Part shown: positions 1-12,288 of the stretch, piece after piece | Numbering within the stretch: position 1 is the first letter of the stretch | How the letters are laid out: each line of letters starts with the position of its first letter | DNA from: Dactylonectria macrodidyma | Lineage: Eukaryota; Ascomycota; Sordariomycetes; Hypocreales; Nectriaceae | Length of the DNA stretch: 64,000 bases | Reading direction: 5' to 3' | Assembly (NCBI GenBank): GCA_020744425.1 | Contig: JAGMUV010000003.1 | Span: 1,798,001 to 1,862,000 of the forward strand | Position numbers and translations under genes: made by a program | Notes under the pieces: model-generated | Told to the model about the DNA's origin: nothing | The model's database searches: none | What the model saw: only the letters and a program-made list of their open reading frames with translations

Positions 1-1
1 C

Positions 2-966
2 TCCTCAACCCTCGACGTCAACGCCGTCCCCCCCGGAAAACGTCGCAAGGCCTCGCAACCCGCCACCGCCAACACGCCCTCCCACCCGCTCCGCCAGACC
101 TCGTTCCCACCAGAGGCTCGCTCGCCCTACCCGCGTTCGCCTTCCGTCGACGGATCCCACGTGAGCGGCGGCGCCCTCAGCGGAGTCACAGCCGGCGGCG
201 CCCCGAAGAAGAAGCGTGGTCGCAAGGCCAAAAACGCAAAGAACGCCGACGATGACGGAGGCAGCCTCGTCAACGGACGCGCGCCTACCAATGTGAGCGG
301 CCAGGGCGGCGACAAGGAGGGCGACGAGGAAGAGGACGACGACAAGGCCGAGATGGCCCTCGAGGACGTTGTTGCCAGGACTCAGGAGCAGAAGCAGGAG
401 GAAATAAGATTACGTGCTATGCTTGTCGAGGCCTTTGACAGCCAGCAGTACAACCGGTATGAACTATGGCGCGCAGCCAAGCTAGCTGACTCGGTAGTCA
501 AGCGTGTAAGAACAACCCTGCGAATGCCCCGATGCTCCGGACGAGAGCTGGACATGCTGACAAGGTCTCACAGGTGGTCAACGCGACCGTCTCACAGTCA
601 GTGCCGCAAAACGTCAGCACCGCCGTCAAGGCCGTCGCTAAGCTGTTCGCCGGCGAAATCATCGAAGCGGCGCGCAACGTGCAAGGCGAGTGGATCGCCG
701 CGGGGGAGAAACAGAGCGACCTGCCGACACCACCACCGTCCACCACCGATGCCGCTGTCGACGACGACACCGCAGCTGCAGCCGCCGCCGTCGAGATCGA
801 TCTCAAGCGCGGCCCCATGCGGCCCGACCACCTGCGCGAGGCCTGGCGCCGATACAAGCTGTCGGGCGAGAGCCGCGGCGTTGGCGTGCAGCAGCTGTGG
901 CACGCTCAGCAGAATAGTGGCGTCGACAGATTCTCAACCCGGACTGGTAAGCGGCTCTTCAAGTGA
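2..966 (+). CDS. TAF11: TAF11, TFIID subunit 11 (5' end outside window)
   Basis: The reading frame is open from the left edge, so the N-terminus is missing. Exons are 2..505 and 574..966, joined across a 68-nt intron (donor GTAAGA, branch CTGAC, acceptor CAG). The visible 298 residues begin with a low-complexity basic and acidic region (PKKKRGRK, then EEEDDDK) typical of the TAF11 N-terminus. A TAFII28-type histone fold follows at about visible residues 135-235. The splice joins LADSVVKR to VVNATVSQSVPQNV, restoring the conserved Arg-rich helix and SQNV loop, and the fold continues through AKLFAGEIIEAA and MRPDHLREAWRRYK. In TFIID, TAF11 pairs with TAF13 through this fold and contacts TBP and TFIIA in the nucleus. 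Family assignment is firm. Confidence 0.88.
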
Positions 967-2849
967 GGACAGACATGCATTGGCGGTGCAGGCTCAACAA
1001 CGGCATGATGACACGAGACGAGAGGTAACGTCACATTCAACGCAGCGAATGGGCCAGTATTGGTGGAGAGGAGCAAGCAGCTCGGAAGAGGGGACATTTT
1101 TTCATTTCTTTTCAAAATCGTGATACCCCATACACAACTAGACCGAGTGAGGTTTACAAGTTGTCACCTGTAATTATAGTATTGGCGCATCCTTTGGGGA
1201 TTGGTGGACTTGCATTTTGGCGTTTTTGCAAAGTAGCATAGCTGTGGCGCAGGAACTGGATCCCTTCTTAATGGCAAATGACCATTCAAATGGCCTTGTG
1301 AGACTCATTGCTCCGTTCTGATACCTCATGACACTGCAGGAAATTTTACCCGAAATTGACAGAAGACACGCTCTCCACGTTGTAGACTTACGTAACCCCT
1401 CGACCTACGATAGTGGTGAGCTCACTTGACGAAAGAGGGCTGAGATGCCGTTTCGCCGGGCTTGGCTGTCACTCCTTGGCTTTCACTCCTTGGCTGTCAC
1501 TCCATCCCAACCCGCTTTCGCTCTCGCAGTTGATGTGTCCAAGGCGCCAAGCGGATTTGGCGGCACATGGGACACCGCATAGCTTGCTACGTAGGTACCA
1601 GTCAACGAGTTTGCCCTCCTTCGGAACGTGCCCTGGCCTTGTCTGAGCCAAGCCAAGCCTTGGCATCAGAGGTCTCGACTCTGGTCTTCGGGGAGACTGT
1701 GCCTGAGTGGGCTGGCTCTGCGGGTTGGGGAAGACCATGCCGTTTCGACTCCCTCACCCGTCGCCCACCAGCCAAACAGCTATTCGATGCATGTCCGTGA
1801 GACCGCCTAGTGGCCAATCAGGCCAAGGCTTGGGTCGACGACGAACCAGCGCCGCCAGTGACAGCTTCACACGCGGAACCTGGAGGGACGAGCCTTGGCA
1901 ACAGGCCCGAGCAGGGTACCGGCCCGGCCAAACTTACTCTTCTCAACCCCAGACAGCCCCCATCCTCGTCTCTTCCAAACAGTCTTGGCCCGCTGCCAAG
2001 CATGTTCTAGCACCCATTGCTCCAGTTGAAGTGCCCTCCATCGCCTTGGAAAGTCGGATTCCCAAGTAAACCGGATAGAACGAGCCGAGAGGCTGGCTTG
2101 GCAGTCGGCTGCTCCGAAAAACCGTGGCGCAGCCCAGTAACGTGCTTGGAAAACTGGGTCAACTCGCTGCCTGAGCAATCCCACGCAACAGACGCCATCC
2201 CCTGCACTGCGCTTCGCTGCGCTGCACTGCTCTACACAGCAAGGGATTGGCTTCGAATTCGATTGAGGCTATGGCGGATGGCTATCGAAAAGGCCCCCAC
2301 TGCCTTTGTCCCGTCAGCATTTTGTCGACTAACTGGCCACCAGCCAAGGGGGGCCTGCGGAATTGTCACAGGCGAGATCCCACTTGCCGCCATTAACCAA
2401 AAAGGATTTCATATATGGTGTAAGGCGGCTTGCTCGTTGTGCCTGTCACGCATGGCCGTAGTTCCCATGTCATGCTAGGAGCTCAAGAGCTCTCGCCAGT
2501 TATACTGCTCCGATGACACCCTGCCAAGGATAACCCAACCATCTACTACGTTGTAGTACATAGCAGAACCCCCGTTGCTCGAAGTCCCGATAGGGTTTGC
2601 TATGGTTGGATGCACGATTAAAAACCTCCCTGGCGCTAGTCTCTTCGTTCGGCAGCTGGATCTGCGGCCTGCTAGGACATGGATCTCTCTGCCAAGAAAC
2701 TCGGAGCTCGGCCATCAACGCGCGTCCATGACTTGGCGGTACGAGCCGATACATCAAGAAGAGCCCAGGGCTCACCCGCGTTGACTTCCACAATTGTCAT
2801 CGTGGCGTAGACCAGAACCCAACACTCGAGTTGACCTGGCCTCGTAACC
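967..2849. other. Intergenic region between TAF11 and the bZIP gene
   Basis: No frame here shows a recognisable domain or a convincing exon-intron structure. It presumably holds the TAF11 3' UTR and the promoter and leader of the bZIP gene. A short imperfect tandem repeat lies at about 1462-1503. Confidence 0.6.
1462..1503. repeat. Imperfect tandem repeat, 14-bp unit x3
   Basis: The unit TTGGCTGTCACTCC occurs three times in a row; the middle copy has one G-to-T change. It is non-coding and looks like a small minisatellite. Confidence 0.8.
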
Positions 2850-3950
2850 ATGACGGGAGGAAAGGTGAGTGATCGTCGACCTTGAGCCCTCAGAGGGAAG
2901 AAGGTTTTCTGGAAATCAACCATCTTTGCCGTGTTCCGAGTGTCTCTGACTCGTCCCTTGCAGAGTGACAGTCCGGCAAATGCGTCCGCCATCCGTATTC
3001 GTGACAACCAACGCCGCTCTCGTGCCCGTCACAAGGAATACGTTGAAGGGTTGCAGGCAAAGCTCCAGGAGCTTGAGCGCCGTGGCGTTGAGGCCACCCT
3101 AGAAATGCAACAGGCAGCCCGCAACGTCAACATCGAGAACTCGCGCCTAAGGATGCTCCTCAGCTACCATGGCGTTACCACCGAAGAAATCGACAAATTC
3201 TTGAAATCCTTCCCCGACCAACCCGCCACTGAGGCAGCCAAGGCCATCATTTCTCAATCTGCCGTCGGCCAAGTAGGAGTTGCATCCGCAGCACCAAAGA
3301 TCCCACTCCAGCCGTTGTCAAGATCGCCATCCATTGGTTCAAGCAACCCAAATTATGTGGCGCCACTAATCTCCAAGGAGAGCAACACCAGAGAGGTGTT
3401 AGATGCCATTGTGGGAATCAAGAGGGAGCCACGGGTACCAGACGTCTCGAGCCCCATTCTGCCGAAAACCACCATTCCAGCAGAGCCGCGACAGCCCCTG
3501 CTTCAACCTCGACCGCCTGGACCGACACTCCCAGGGCTTCCAGCTCTCATCCTCGGGCAGACAAGGCCGGATCCGAACCACGTTGACAGGCTTTCTGTTC
3601 TGGCGAGTGCGAGTATACAAGACTCCGGAGAGGGCAAGCGGCGTCGAGGTCCGCCCAGTGTAGACAGCCTCCATGTTCCCAGTCCACCAAATCTTAGACA
3701 GAGCCCGCCTGCCTCGAATGCCAGAATTCCTAGTCGTGTAGATTCTACCTCTCCTAGAAGTCAGGGTCGCCGTTCAAAGTCGCCATTCGAAAAGTCGCCA
3801 TCCGAAACGGCTGTTGCGGCATGGCCTATCTCTGGCATCCAAGGCAACCCCGATACCGCGGCTGTCGGGCCGTCTCTGGGGAGCGAGGGACATGAAAATG
3901 TTCATTTCAAGGCGCCACCATTTTCTCGGATCCTCGATGATCAGCCTTGA
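2850..3950 (+). CDS. Atypical bZIP-domain transcription factor
   Basis: The model has a 15-nt first exon 2850..2864 (MTGGK), a 99-nt intron (GTGAGT donor, CTGAC branch, CAG acceptor) and exon 2 2964..3950, giving 333 residues. A basic region with the core NQRRSRARHKEY lies at residues 20-31. A heptad-like helix runs to about residue 75 and ends in NSRLRMLLSYHGV. The rest is Pro/Ser-rich and probably disordered, with a short basic patch (GKRRRG) that could aid nuclear import. The Asn and Ala positions of the canonical N-x7-R bZIP signature are not conserved in register, so this belongs to a divergent fungal bZIP-like group. Targets are unknown. The frame was open upstream without an ATG, which is why the mini-exon start was chosen. 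Confidence 0.8.
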
Positions 3951-6900
3951 TGCTATACCCAACGCAGGAAACAAACCCCTCGGAGTATTAGTGTGGGCCA
4001 TGTCAATACTGGCGTATGTTGATTCCTCAGGCCATTTGAATGATTCAAGTTTTGTGCTGACCGAGGGTATCCAGCTTCTGAAATCGCCTAAGATCCAAGT
4101 CGACCGAACTTTCACGGCCTGTGTCTCGCATGTCGAATCATCAGAAAGAACAATTATTGACAGGCCAGCCCAATGTAGGTGGGCCTTGTCCTGCATCCTT
4201 GCTGGAGGAACCGGCACGCGGCAGCACGAATTCTGTCAGAACCTAGTAGAGCGAAAGTCGGGGTCGTATCGCTCAGGGGCCGGTGCTTTCCATACCACAA
4301 CGAGCCAGGCATCGATGGCTTGTTCGGCCAAACCGGCTCGAAACGCTGCGAATATCGGTTCTTTGACTATCGAGACAACGTTGATACTCAGCCGTGGAGC
4401 ATGAAGCCATATAACCAATGAGATCGCGGCCGATTGTTAGGCAAGAGGCACTGAGTACCACGCGTCAATCGCAGATGTGGCGGTCAAGCCTTGGAGGAGA
4501 TGACAAAGCTGAAGGAACAGTGTAGTTTGATAATAAATCGGCCAAGATGGACCTGTGTCAACAAGCAAGGGTGTGCTTTGTTTCCTCTGAGGGCTATCCC
4601 GCGAGAGGGTCAGCTGTATCAAAGTTAGCTATGAGCTTGCTTAAAATAGCCGAGTTTAAGGCATTAGGATGGGAAGGGACGTGATCATAATGGGGATTGG
4701 AAGAAGCCAATTTGTTCAGAAGCAAATGTATACCACGAAGCTTGGACTTATAGAGTTGATATGAGATATGATCTGATGAGAACTAGACAAAACTTGCCCA
4801 TCGCAAAGAAGGAATGTGTCAAAATACGACAAGATTATCAGAACTCACACAAAAAATCTGGCATACCCGCCCCCTACCTTCGAGAGGGGCCGGCTCGGGA
4901 CCGAGCAACCTAGTCCGATACCCATGGCTATCCGGTTGGCAAAATGATCCACAAAGACGTCATATGGCTGAGCCTGCCGGGGGATCTGAGAAGCGGATGA
5001 CTTTCATCTTCAATCACTTTCGGCACAGATACGTCGCCTGCGAGTTGAAGGGCGTCCCATCGAGTGGTCGCCAAGGGCGATGTAGACGTGCTGCATAGGT
5101 ACAAGCCGTTACGAGCCCGATTTAGATAGCATTTTGTTGTCGACGACTCCAGTCAAAATGCGTAGTCCAAGTGGAAAGGCGTCGAGGAAGGTCGAGAGCA
5201 AAGCGGAAACAGGATGAGGAGATGGAAGGGTTAGGGAATACAAAGATTGGCGGACGTGGTGGTAAAGTAAGGGATGGGAATGGGTGTCTCAAGGTGGATA
5301 CGAGATATTGTGGCGGCCTAGCAAACGAGGCAGTGCATTGTTCCGGGTGGAAAGTATTGGCTCAGGCGAGAGAGGAAGGAAGAAGGACCGAGTGAGTCGT
5401 CAAGTGCCAGTGACAACGTTTCGCGGAGAAGGCAAGTACCAACCTGAGGTTGCCCTGGCGCTGGCCCCGGCCATAGGCCAATGAGAGAGAGCAAGAGACA
5501 TGCTCCTACGGCCGCGCAATGGCCCTTGGCGAGAGGCCTCCTGGCGGGACCCTCACTCGCGCCCACTTTTTAAGTCAGAGATCAGTCAGTCGTTGGATCA
5601 TGGAGCAGGCGTCGTCATCTAAAGACGGGGAATCGGCCGTCTCCAGCCAATTTCTTGACCCGCTAACCCCTCAGTTAAGCTTAAATGCCCCGACCCTTGC
5701 CTGGTCAATGTGGCGTTTGGCCCGAGCCAATGCTGTCTGAGACTCCATTTCACTAGGTGTTGCAATGTTTCACAGATATTTACTGACCTGGGTTGTTCAT
5801 CGTCTCAATGAAAAGAGAAAAACTGGCAACCCTTGACATTGAGTCAACAGGACAGTCAGCAGTCCATTTGTTCATTCTGCCGGTTCGCATGGTCCGGGCA
5901 TCCAAGGCGAAAGAAGTATCTCCGGAGCCACAACCTTCCGATCTAGGCTATTAGGTCCGAAATAAGTCAACTCTGTTGTCCTCATTGTTGAATTGTCGGA
6001 GGGGGCGTATGCATGGTTTGACGACCAGTTGCCACAGTTTGTGCAGGTATCTCAATCAGAGCTGCTGCCGCCATCAACATCAACCCACAGCCAGTCTCTG
6101 GTACTAAGTGTCGGGCTTGGGGAGAAAGCGTTCGATATGCCAAATCACGGCGATCTGGGTCAACTATGAAAGTGGGATAGCCAGCCGTCGCCGGTACTTC
6201 AGCAGAAAAGTCGTGGGTACCTGGTACAAATAGTTGTATCTAAATGTATAGACAAACTCTATGTCAAACGGTGGTGGCTGTGCAAGAACCGTCGCCAGCC
6301 AAAGGCTGTCCTTCATCTTGGCGCCAACACTATGCTCTACTAAAAGGGACATGGCCATAGCATTTTATTGTGTCCGTGGGCATAAGTATCGTCTGTGCTA
6401 GCATAAAAATTATTAGTGAAGATCTTCGTTTTGAGTGATGCATTCTGTCCGGCTGGGCAACGATCATAGCCACTAGCCTTGTTTCGAGATACTGATAAGT
6501 GTGGTTACGACTTCTCATGTTCCAGTTTAAGGGCGAGACAGCCCCTCCACAGGCTAACATTAACATCAATTACAGGTACATAATACCTAGAGAAGATTGA
6601 TGGATGCAAGTATAAATGCCTTGTGCCCTTTGGTAAAGTTCACTGTAGCTACCCTATACACCCAAGCGTCAGCATCGCAATGTTGTATGATACGAACTGC
6701 ACATCACGAGTACATGACATGAATCGGTCCCAAGGCGCGTTGGCACCATCAGCGTGTAAGATTTTTGTGCTCAAGACATTGCTTACACAACACCTGATGC
6801 CTCTTGGTCATGCGTGTCTTCGCTCTTGTGCTACGTGCCTTAGCTGAACTCAACCTGCCACACTCTCAACGATGTCGCATCACACGATAGACTGGTCTCA

Positions 6901-8179
6901 AAAATAATTGGCACTTCTTGTTCTGTATGGCATATATTTATTTTTGGCACATGGTCGAGGTCTGCTGTTCTTGCGCTGACTGGACGTTCTAGAATGTTAC
7001 ATTCGCCACACTGTACTGTCCCCGCTGCTACAACAATCCGTAGATAAATAAGCTAAATTTTGTTGATGAAGCTCCTATTGTCCTATCCGATTTGATTGGA
7101 TGTGAAAAAATAAAGGGTTAAGAGTTGTGATCCAACTGATAGGCAAAGTGACATGGACCAGGTGTCCTAGGCGTCCTAAGCGCCAGCCTACCATCGCCGC
7201 TGAAGTAATCATGACTTCGAGGGGGTAAAGACAACACGACCCCAAAAGTGACACTTAACACTCACAACCCCCAAAAGGACGTGACTACGGTTGCAACATA
7301 CTGATCGCCAAGTACAATTTAAAGGTAGCATTTAAGCCAAGTGATTGATGTAATCTATTGCCTTAGGTCCAACGTCAAAGTGTCGCTTGTCACCAAAACT
7401 AACTTGAGACAGCTATTCCTGGGCAATGCAAAGGAACAGGAGGATCACATGTGTTTCGTTTGTTCCGTCTCCTAAAACAATGCGGAATTGACGGAGTGAC
7501 CATTTTGGTGCAAGTGATCGGAGAGTTCGTGAGTAACACTCCTAATCAATACCCTGCACTAACAGACCATTGAACTCCACTTCCCCCTCCCGAAAGAGCG
7601 GCGGACACGGATTTTACATCCAACTCTGGTAGTTGCTCGACAGAGCCTCCATCCCACATGGTAATTGTAAGGATAAAACAGCTAGATTTAGCTTTCCGGC
7701 CTCGGGTTGCGACTCCGCAGGGTCGGCTCGGTCTCCCAGAATCGCCCAATCTCCGCACACCGTCGATATGTATCTTGCAAGCGATGCGCCTTCTCACCAC
7801 TCAGCCATCAACGTGCCCGGTGGTAATGTCAGTTTCGCCGTCCGCCGCCCCTTGTTCAGTCCTTGTGCCATCTTGATTAGCCCAATGGTGTCACACGTGC
7901 CCGTCTTTCCTAGTGTTTGGTGGCGGGCTGAGGTTTCATGCGACCTCGAGGTCAGGGGTGGGCGGCCCCGTGATTGGTGGCCTCGGCGGCCATTGTAACC
8001 GTTATGGTGCATTGATCACTCGGTCGAGGATAGAGTTAGAGGGATATAGGGACCAACTATGGGTTGCAGGTAGCCATAAGTAGTTATAAACATCCCCTTT
8101 ATACTGATACGCATGATACCATAAGCACGCGATAGTTCTCTGGAGCAGTAAACGTGTTGTCCATCTCATCACCGCCACC
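3951..8179. other. 4.2-kb gene-poor region
   Basis: No coding domain is recognised on either strand. Open frames are short, lack plausible splice partners and have non-coding composition. The stretch 5.7-7.5 kb is more AT-rich than its surroundings. No terminal inverted repeats, transposase fragments or tRNA boxes were seen. It may hold UTRs, regulatory DNA or fully decayed elements. Confidence 0.5.
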
Positions 8180-9168
8180 ATGAGAGCCACTATCGCGTTG
8201 GCCGTGTTGCAGGCTCTAACTGTCCAAGGAGTGAGAATCATCCAAGGCAATGACGATGGATGGGCAGAGCTGTACCTCCGGTCGTTCAACGACGCCTTGA
8301 TTGCGTCGGGACACGACGTAGTCCTTTCTGGCCCCGCGGAGAACAAGTCCGGCAGCAGTAAGTCCTCGCCGTTGCGGCGCCATTGTGATGACAAGCTTCC
8401 TCATGCCATGGAATCGCTAGTTTGAACATCCAACTCACAACAACAACAGGCTCCAGGGATGAAGAGCCCACGGCTCGCACTGAGGCCTGTGAATACAGCA
8501 GCTGCCCCGCGAACAGCGGCCCTACCGGCTCCAACTCCACGCGCCCCGACCTCAACTGGGTCAATTCCTACCCCGTGACGGCCATCAAGTACGGTATCAA
8601 CACCTTTGGCCCAGCCCTCTGGGATGGCAAGGCGCCGGAGCTGGCCGTCACCGGCCCGAATGTCGGCACCAACTTGTGGGTCCAGGTTCCCTTCTCCGGA
8701 ACCGTTGGCGCGGCCTGCTACGCCGCACACGACGCCGGCATCCCGGCTATCGCCTTCTCCGGAGCTTCAACTGGCAACCTGGCCTGGAACACCTCACCTG
8801 TGCCGACGCGCAGCCTCGTGTATGCCGAGCTCGCCACTATTCTCGTGAACCAAGTTATCGATTCGGGAAAGCCTTACCTACCCGAGGATGTTTTCCTCAA
8901 CGTCAACTTCCCCACGGTCACGAGCAGCTGCGCGAAGGCCTCCGACTTCAAGTGGGTTCTGACTCGCATCAACCCAGGCACTTTCTCCGCCCCTGATGTC
9001 GAGTGGTGTGGAGACGATCGGTTGCCTACTGAGACGGAGGTGATTCTCGGTGGTGGTTGCCACATCTCCGTTAGCATTGGAGATGCTTCGGACAAGACTA
9101 CTGTCAATGATGACAGACAGGATACTGTGTTGGCGAAGTTGAAGGACCTTCTTGTGTGTCTCGATTAG
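8180..9168 (+). CDS. Secreted SurE-like acid phosphatase / 5'(3')-nucleotidase
   Basis: Exons 8180..8357 and 8450..9168 (intron GTAAGT...CAG, 92 nt) encode 298 residues. The ATG sits in a strong context (GCCACCATG). Residues 1-17 form a hydrophobic signal-peptide-like segment. The mature start VRIIQGNDDGW carries the SurE metal-binding Asp pair (D25, D26). Further SurE hallmarks are HDVVLSGPAENKSG at about residues 45-58, VTGPNVGTNLW, and a block containing GIPAIAFSG. These position the nucleotide-binding and catalytic surface of the fold. Fungal relatives are extracellular or vacuolar phosphatases acting on nucleoside monophosphates or other phosphoesters. Substrate is inferred from family only. 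The splice reproduces the family's continuous KSGSSSRDEE junction. Confidence 0.87.
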
Positions 9169-9540
9169 TGAACGATGTTTGGTGACCTTTCTAAGAAAGA
9201 CGTTTTGCACATGTCCCATATTTAGGGTAAAAATAAAATATATTATGCATACAACTCGAAATGTATATAATTGTTACGCTCTTAAACCAACATAAATGGC
9301 AAAAACATAGTTGTCTGAAAGTGAAGGTATGAGTGAAGCGACGAACTTAGTTGGTTGTTGCAAGTTGGGAGCTTGGTGGGGGAACTGGGGAGCCAGCAGT
9401 TAAAGGACCCTTATCGATAAGGATAACCCAATTGACACCTGACTTTCAAGGCGCCACCATCAAGCCAGTCCACCTTCACGTTTTGCGCGGGATAGAGATT
9501 CCTAGCTCAGGTCTCCCAGGAGCTTCAATTCCCACACAGA
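9169..9540. other. Intergenic region upstream of MRPL1
   Basis: An AT-rich stretch after the phosphatase stop (9220-9300) contains AATAAA-like sequence, followed by a more GC-rich promoter segment for the ribosomal protein gene. Nothing else was recognised. Confidence 0.5.
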
Positions 9541-10556
9541 ATGGCGCCAATCGACCGCTGCTTGGCCTCCATGGCCAGGCTATCCCTCCTGCAGGCTCCC
9601 CGACCGGCCATTCCTTCGATACCCCGATTTCTCGCCCCGGCCGCCGTACAGACCCGTCAAGCCTCCGTTGTTCGCATCAAGAAGACTAAGAAGAAGAGGA
9701 CGATTCCCAAGGACTTCAAGCGAGTCAATCTGTCCAAGCGGGACTTCCCCCAGTTCTCACTATGTGAGGCCATGAGGTTCGTGCAGCGTGGAGGAAAGAG
9801 TGAAAGAAATGGGTCGAGAGACAGAACGCTTGATCTGGGAATAAGGTGCTACAGTAGTTGGAATACACTGCTAACTCAACACTTCTCGACAGAGTCCTCC
9901 GTGCCGTTGAAGTTGGCCAGTCCCCCGCATCCATCAAGTATGAGGTGGCCATCAACCTCAAGACCGCCCGAAACGGCCCCGTTATCCGCAACAGCGTCCG
10001 TCTACCGCACCCGGTACAGAGCGACTGGCAGATCGCTGTCGTGTGCCCCGAGGGCAGCGCGATTGCTCAACAAGCCACAGCTGCTGGTGCAGTCGCCGTC
10101 GGCGAGGAGACCCTCTTTGAGGCTATCCGCCAAGAGAAGATCAACTTTGACCGCCTCATCTGCCACGAGCTCAGCGAGAAGGCTCTGTTGAAGGCAGGTC
10201 TTGGCAAGATCCTTGGTCCCAAAGGACTCATGCCCAGTAAGCGTATGCGCACCGTTGTTCCGGACGTTGTCAGGTCGATGCGTGAGTCGGCTGGTGCTGC
10301 CGACTATCGTGAGCGCCAGGGTGTCATTCGAATGGCCATCGGCCAGCTGGGTTACACGCCTGATCAGCTCAAGGCCAACATCAAGGTGTTGCTGACTAAG
10401 ATCAAGGGCGAGGCGGCGGATATCTCAGAGGAGTCGTCTAAGGAGGTGCACGAGGTCGTCCTTAGCACAACACACGGTCCGGGACTTAGCTTGAACGGCA
10501 AGTTGCGGGATGCTGATGAGGAGCTGACCCCCGCGTCGCTGGCGAGCGTCATGTAA
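9541..10556 (+). CDS. MRPL1: Mitochondrial large-subunit ribosomal protein uL1m
   Basis: Exons 9541..9776 and 9893..10556 give 299 residues. The first 40 residues are rich in Arg, Ala and Ser with few acidic residues, as expected of a mitochondrial presequence. A basic KKTKKKRTIPKDF segment follows. The L1 fold begins around residue 75, where the splice joins SLCEAMR to VLRAVEVGQSP, and includes VCPEGS, HELSEKAL and the strongly conserved LGKILGPKGLMPSKR rRNA-binding loop. uL1 forms the L1 stalk that guides deacylated tRNA from the E site. The intron donor is the unusual GTTCGT; the join is supported by frame and by family alignment. The gene is convergent with COG2, with only about 160 bp between the stops. 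Confidence 0.87.
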
Positions 10557-10717
10557 AAAAAGCATAGCGAGTCTTGAATGCGGGGAGAGCGGTTATGTAT
10601 GATTGTACCATATGTCACATTATCGAATAGACGACTTTGTGTGAACAGGAACTCGTTTGACTTGGGTATCTTTGTTGAAAGCTCAGTTTCTATGTTGTGT
10701 AGTTTGATTTTCCAGTT

Positions 10718-11614
10718 CTAACCTGCCCGGAGAGCCTTCACTGCCTCTGCGTCTGCGCCAAGCACTCGGTACACGGCAAGGTATTTGAGGACCCTGTCTT
10801 GACCCTTTGCCCCCGCTTTCTTAGCTTCCTTGAGGGCGTTGCTCAGGTCTAGTAACAGAGTGTTTCGACACCGAGTGAGGCGTTCTTCTGTCTTGGCCCC
10901 AAATGGTGTGTCGTGCCCAATTGTATCTGAAAGAATCACGATGCGGCTGCATTCCTGAGCAGAGACGAGTAGTCTGGCAGGCGAGCTCCCAAGGAGGCCG
11001 TCATCGTCGTCGTCTTCCTCGTCGTCGCTTTCCTCATCCCATTGTCGCGGGGCGTCCGAAGCAGGCAAGCTTCCGAGGGCGAGTCGCTCTTCCAGCGACG
11101 ACAGCCGTTCCGAGACTTCAATCATCTTTCGGCCTTGCTCAATAGCCGACCTCACGCCTCGCAGTTCCTGACTGAGAGTCTGCGTCTCCTCTTTCCTTGT
11201 CGAAACGCGAGTCTTGACCTCCTCGACAGCCCTCCTGAATCCGAGAAGTGAGACCTTTACATCCTCGATCTTGTCGTCGCCACCTCGGAGCTCATTACCC
11301 AGAGAGAGGAAGGCGGTGTAGTTCGAGTTGACGAGCTCAAGCAGCTCGGAGCTGATGGCGGCGCTGCGGTCGCGCAGGTCGGAGCGGAGGTCCTCGAGAG
11401 TCTGATGGCGGTGGGGGAGGGCGGATAGATAGGGGGCTGGCTGGAAATTGAGGGCGAGGAAGTCTGATCGGGGGAGGGCCTCGGGGAAGGGGAGGGGTGC
11501 GTCGTCGTCGAATTCTGAGGAATCGGAGGAGCCGAAATTGAAGGCTGGCGATGCGCCAGTACGGCCTGGGGTTGGACCTGAGGGTGGTATTAGGTCAGGA
11601 GTGGAGGTAGCCAT
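10718..11614 (-). CDS. COG2: Conserved oligomeric Golgi complex subunit 2 (COG2), fungal short form
   Basis: A single exon encodes 298 residues. After a Pro/Ser-rich N-terminus, the segment PLPFPEALPRSDFLALNFQP followed by SALPHRHQTLEDL matches the COG2 N-terminal entry. Long helices follow, including LVNSNYTAFLSLGNELRGGDDKI at about residues 90-115. An acidic stretch (ESDDEEDDDDD) at about 195-205 precedes a C-terminal helical part. COG2 is part of lobe A of the COG tether, which captures retrograde intra-Golgi vesicles. Metazoan COG2 is more than twice as long; short forms limited to the N-terminal region are normal in filamentous ascomycetes. Confidence 0.82.
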   Translation of the reverse strand: MATSTPDLIPPSGPTPGRTGASPAFNFGSSDSSEFDDDAPLPFPEALPRSDFLALNFQPAPYLSALPHRHQTLEDLRSDLRDRSAAISSELLELVNSNYTAFLSLGNELRGGDDKIEDVKVSLLGFRRAVEEVKTRVSTRKEETQTLSQELRGVRSAIEQGRKMIEVSERLSSLEERLALGSLPASDAPRQWDEESDDEEDDDDDGLLGSSPARLLVSAQECSRIVILSDTIGHDTPFGAKTEERLTRCRNTLLLDLSNALKEAKKAGAKGQDRVLKYLAVYRVLGADAEAVKALRAG

Positions 11615-12288
11615 ATTGTCCGTGAGTCTCTTGTGTCGTGGCAGATGTACTGTGGGTGAAGGTATCGCCGGAAGGTAATGGTGTCGTGGTGCGAGAGGGC
11701 CTACTTGCGGAGGTTTAGGTACGAATTAGGCGCCAATAGAGGCGCTGGATTGAACAGGCACACGGGTTCGTAAATGGCAAGCTATGATCAGCTTGATTAA
11801 AGCGAGTTCATGCCTAATTTAGCAATTGCCTGCTCTGTCGTAGGTTGATATTGGTGGATGGTAAGACCAAGTGGGATGGTGTTTCGACATGGTGTTTCGA
11901 CATGCCACGGTAGCTGGGTCCTTAGCGCTGTTGTCACTGACCATTCATGGTGGGGTAGCTTGACTCGTTCTGGGTCGTCCAATAACGCTCTGCCTTTCAC
12001 AACGACAATCGACTTTTGGATAGTAAATACACATGATAGAAACCGCACAGAGGCGAGCAGGACTGTTTAAATTTGGTATAATTCTCCTTGGTGCACTTCT
12101 TGGAAGACAATCGTCGCAACTTTGCTCTGAGCAAGCAATTCGATCCCTTCCAAATTAGAGGAAAACAGAAGGTAAGGAAAAAGAGACAAGTACGAAATAA
12201 AGAATCAGGGGAAAAAAGGTCCGAAGAACAACAGAAAGAAAGGATCAAACCGCCCGAAGTGATACATGGCTTTCGGTCACGACTCGGC
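11615..12288. other. Intergenic region upstream of COG2
   Basis: This is the promoter side of COG2 and the 3' side of the HeLo-like gene, both on the minus strand. A 13-bp direct repeat (GGTGTTTCGACAT) occurs at about 11877-11902. No gene was recognised. Confidence 0.5.
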
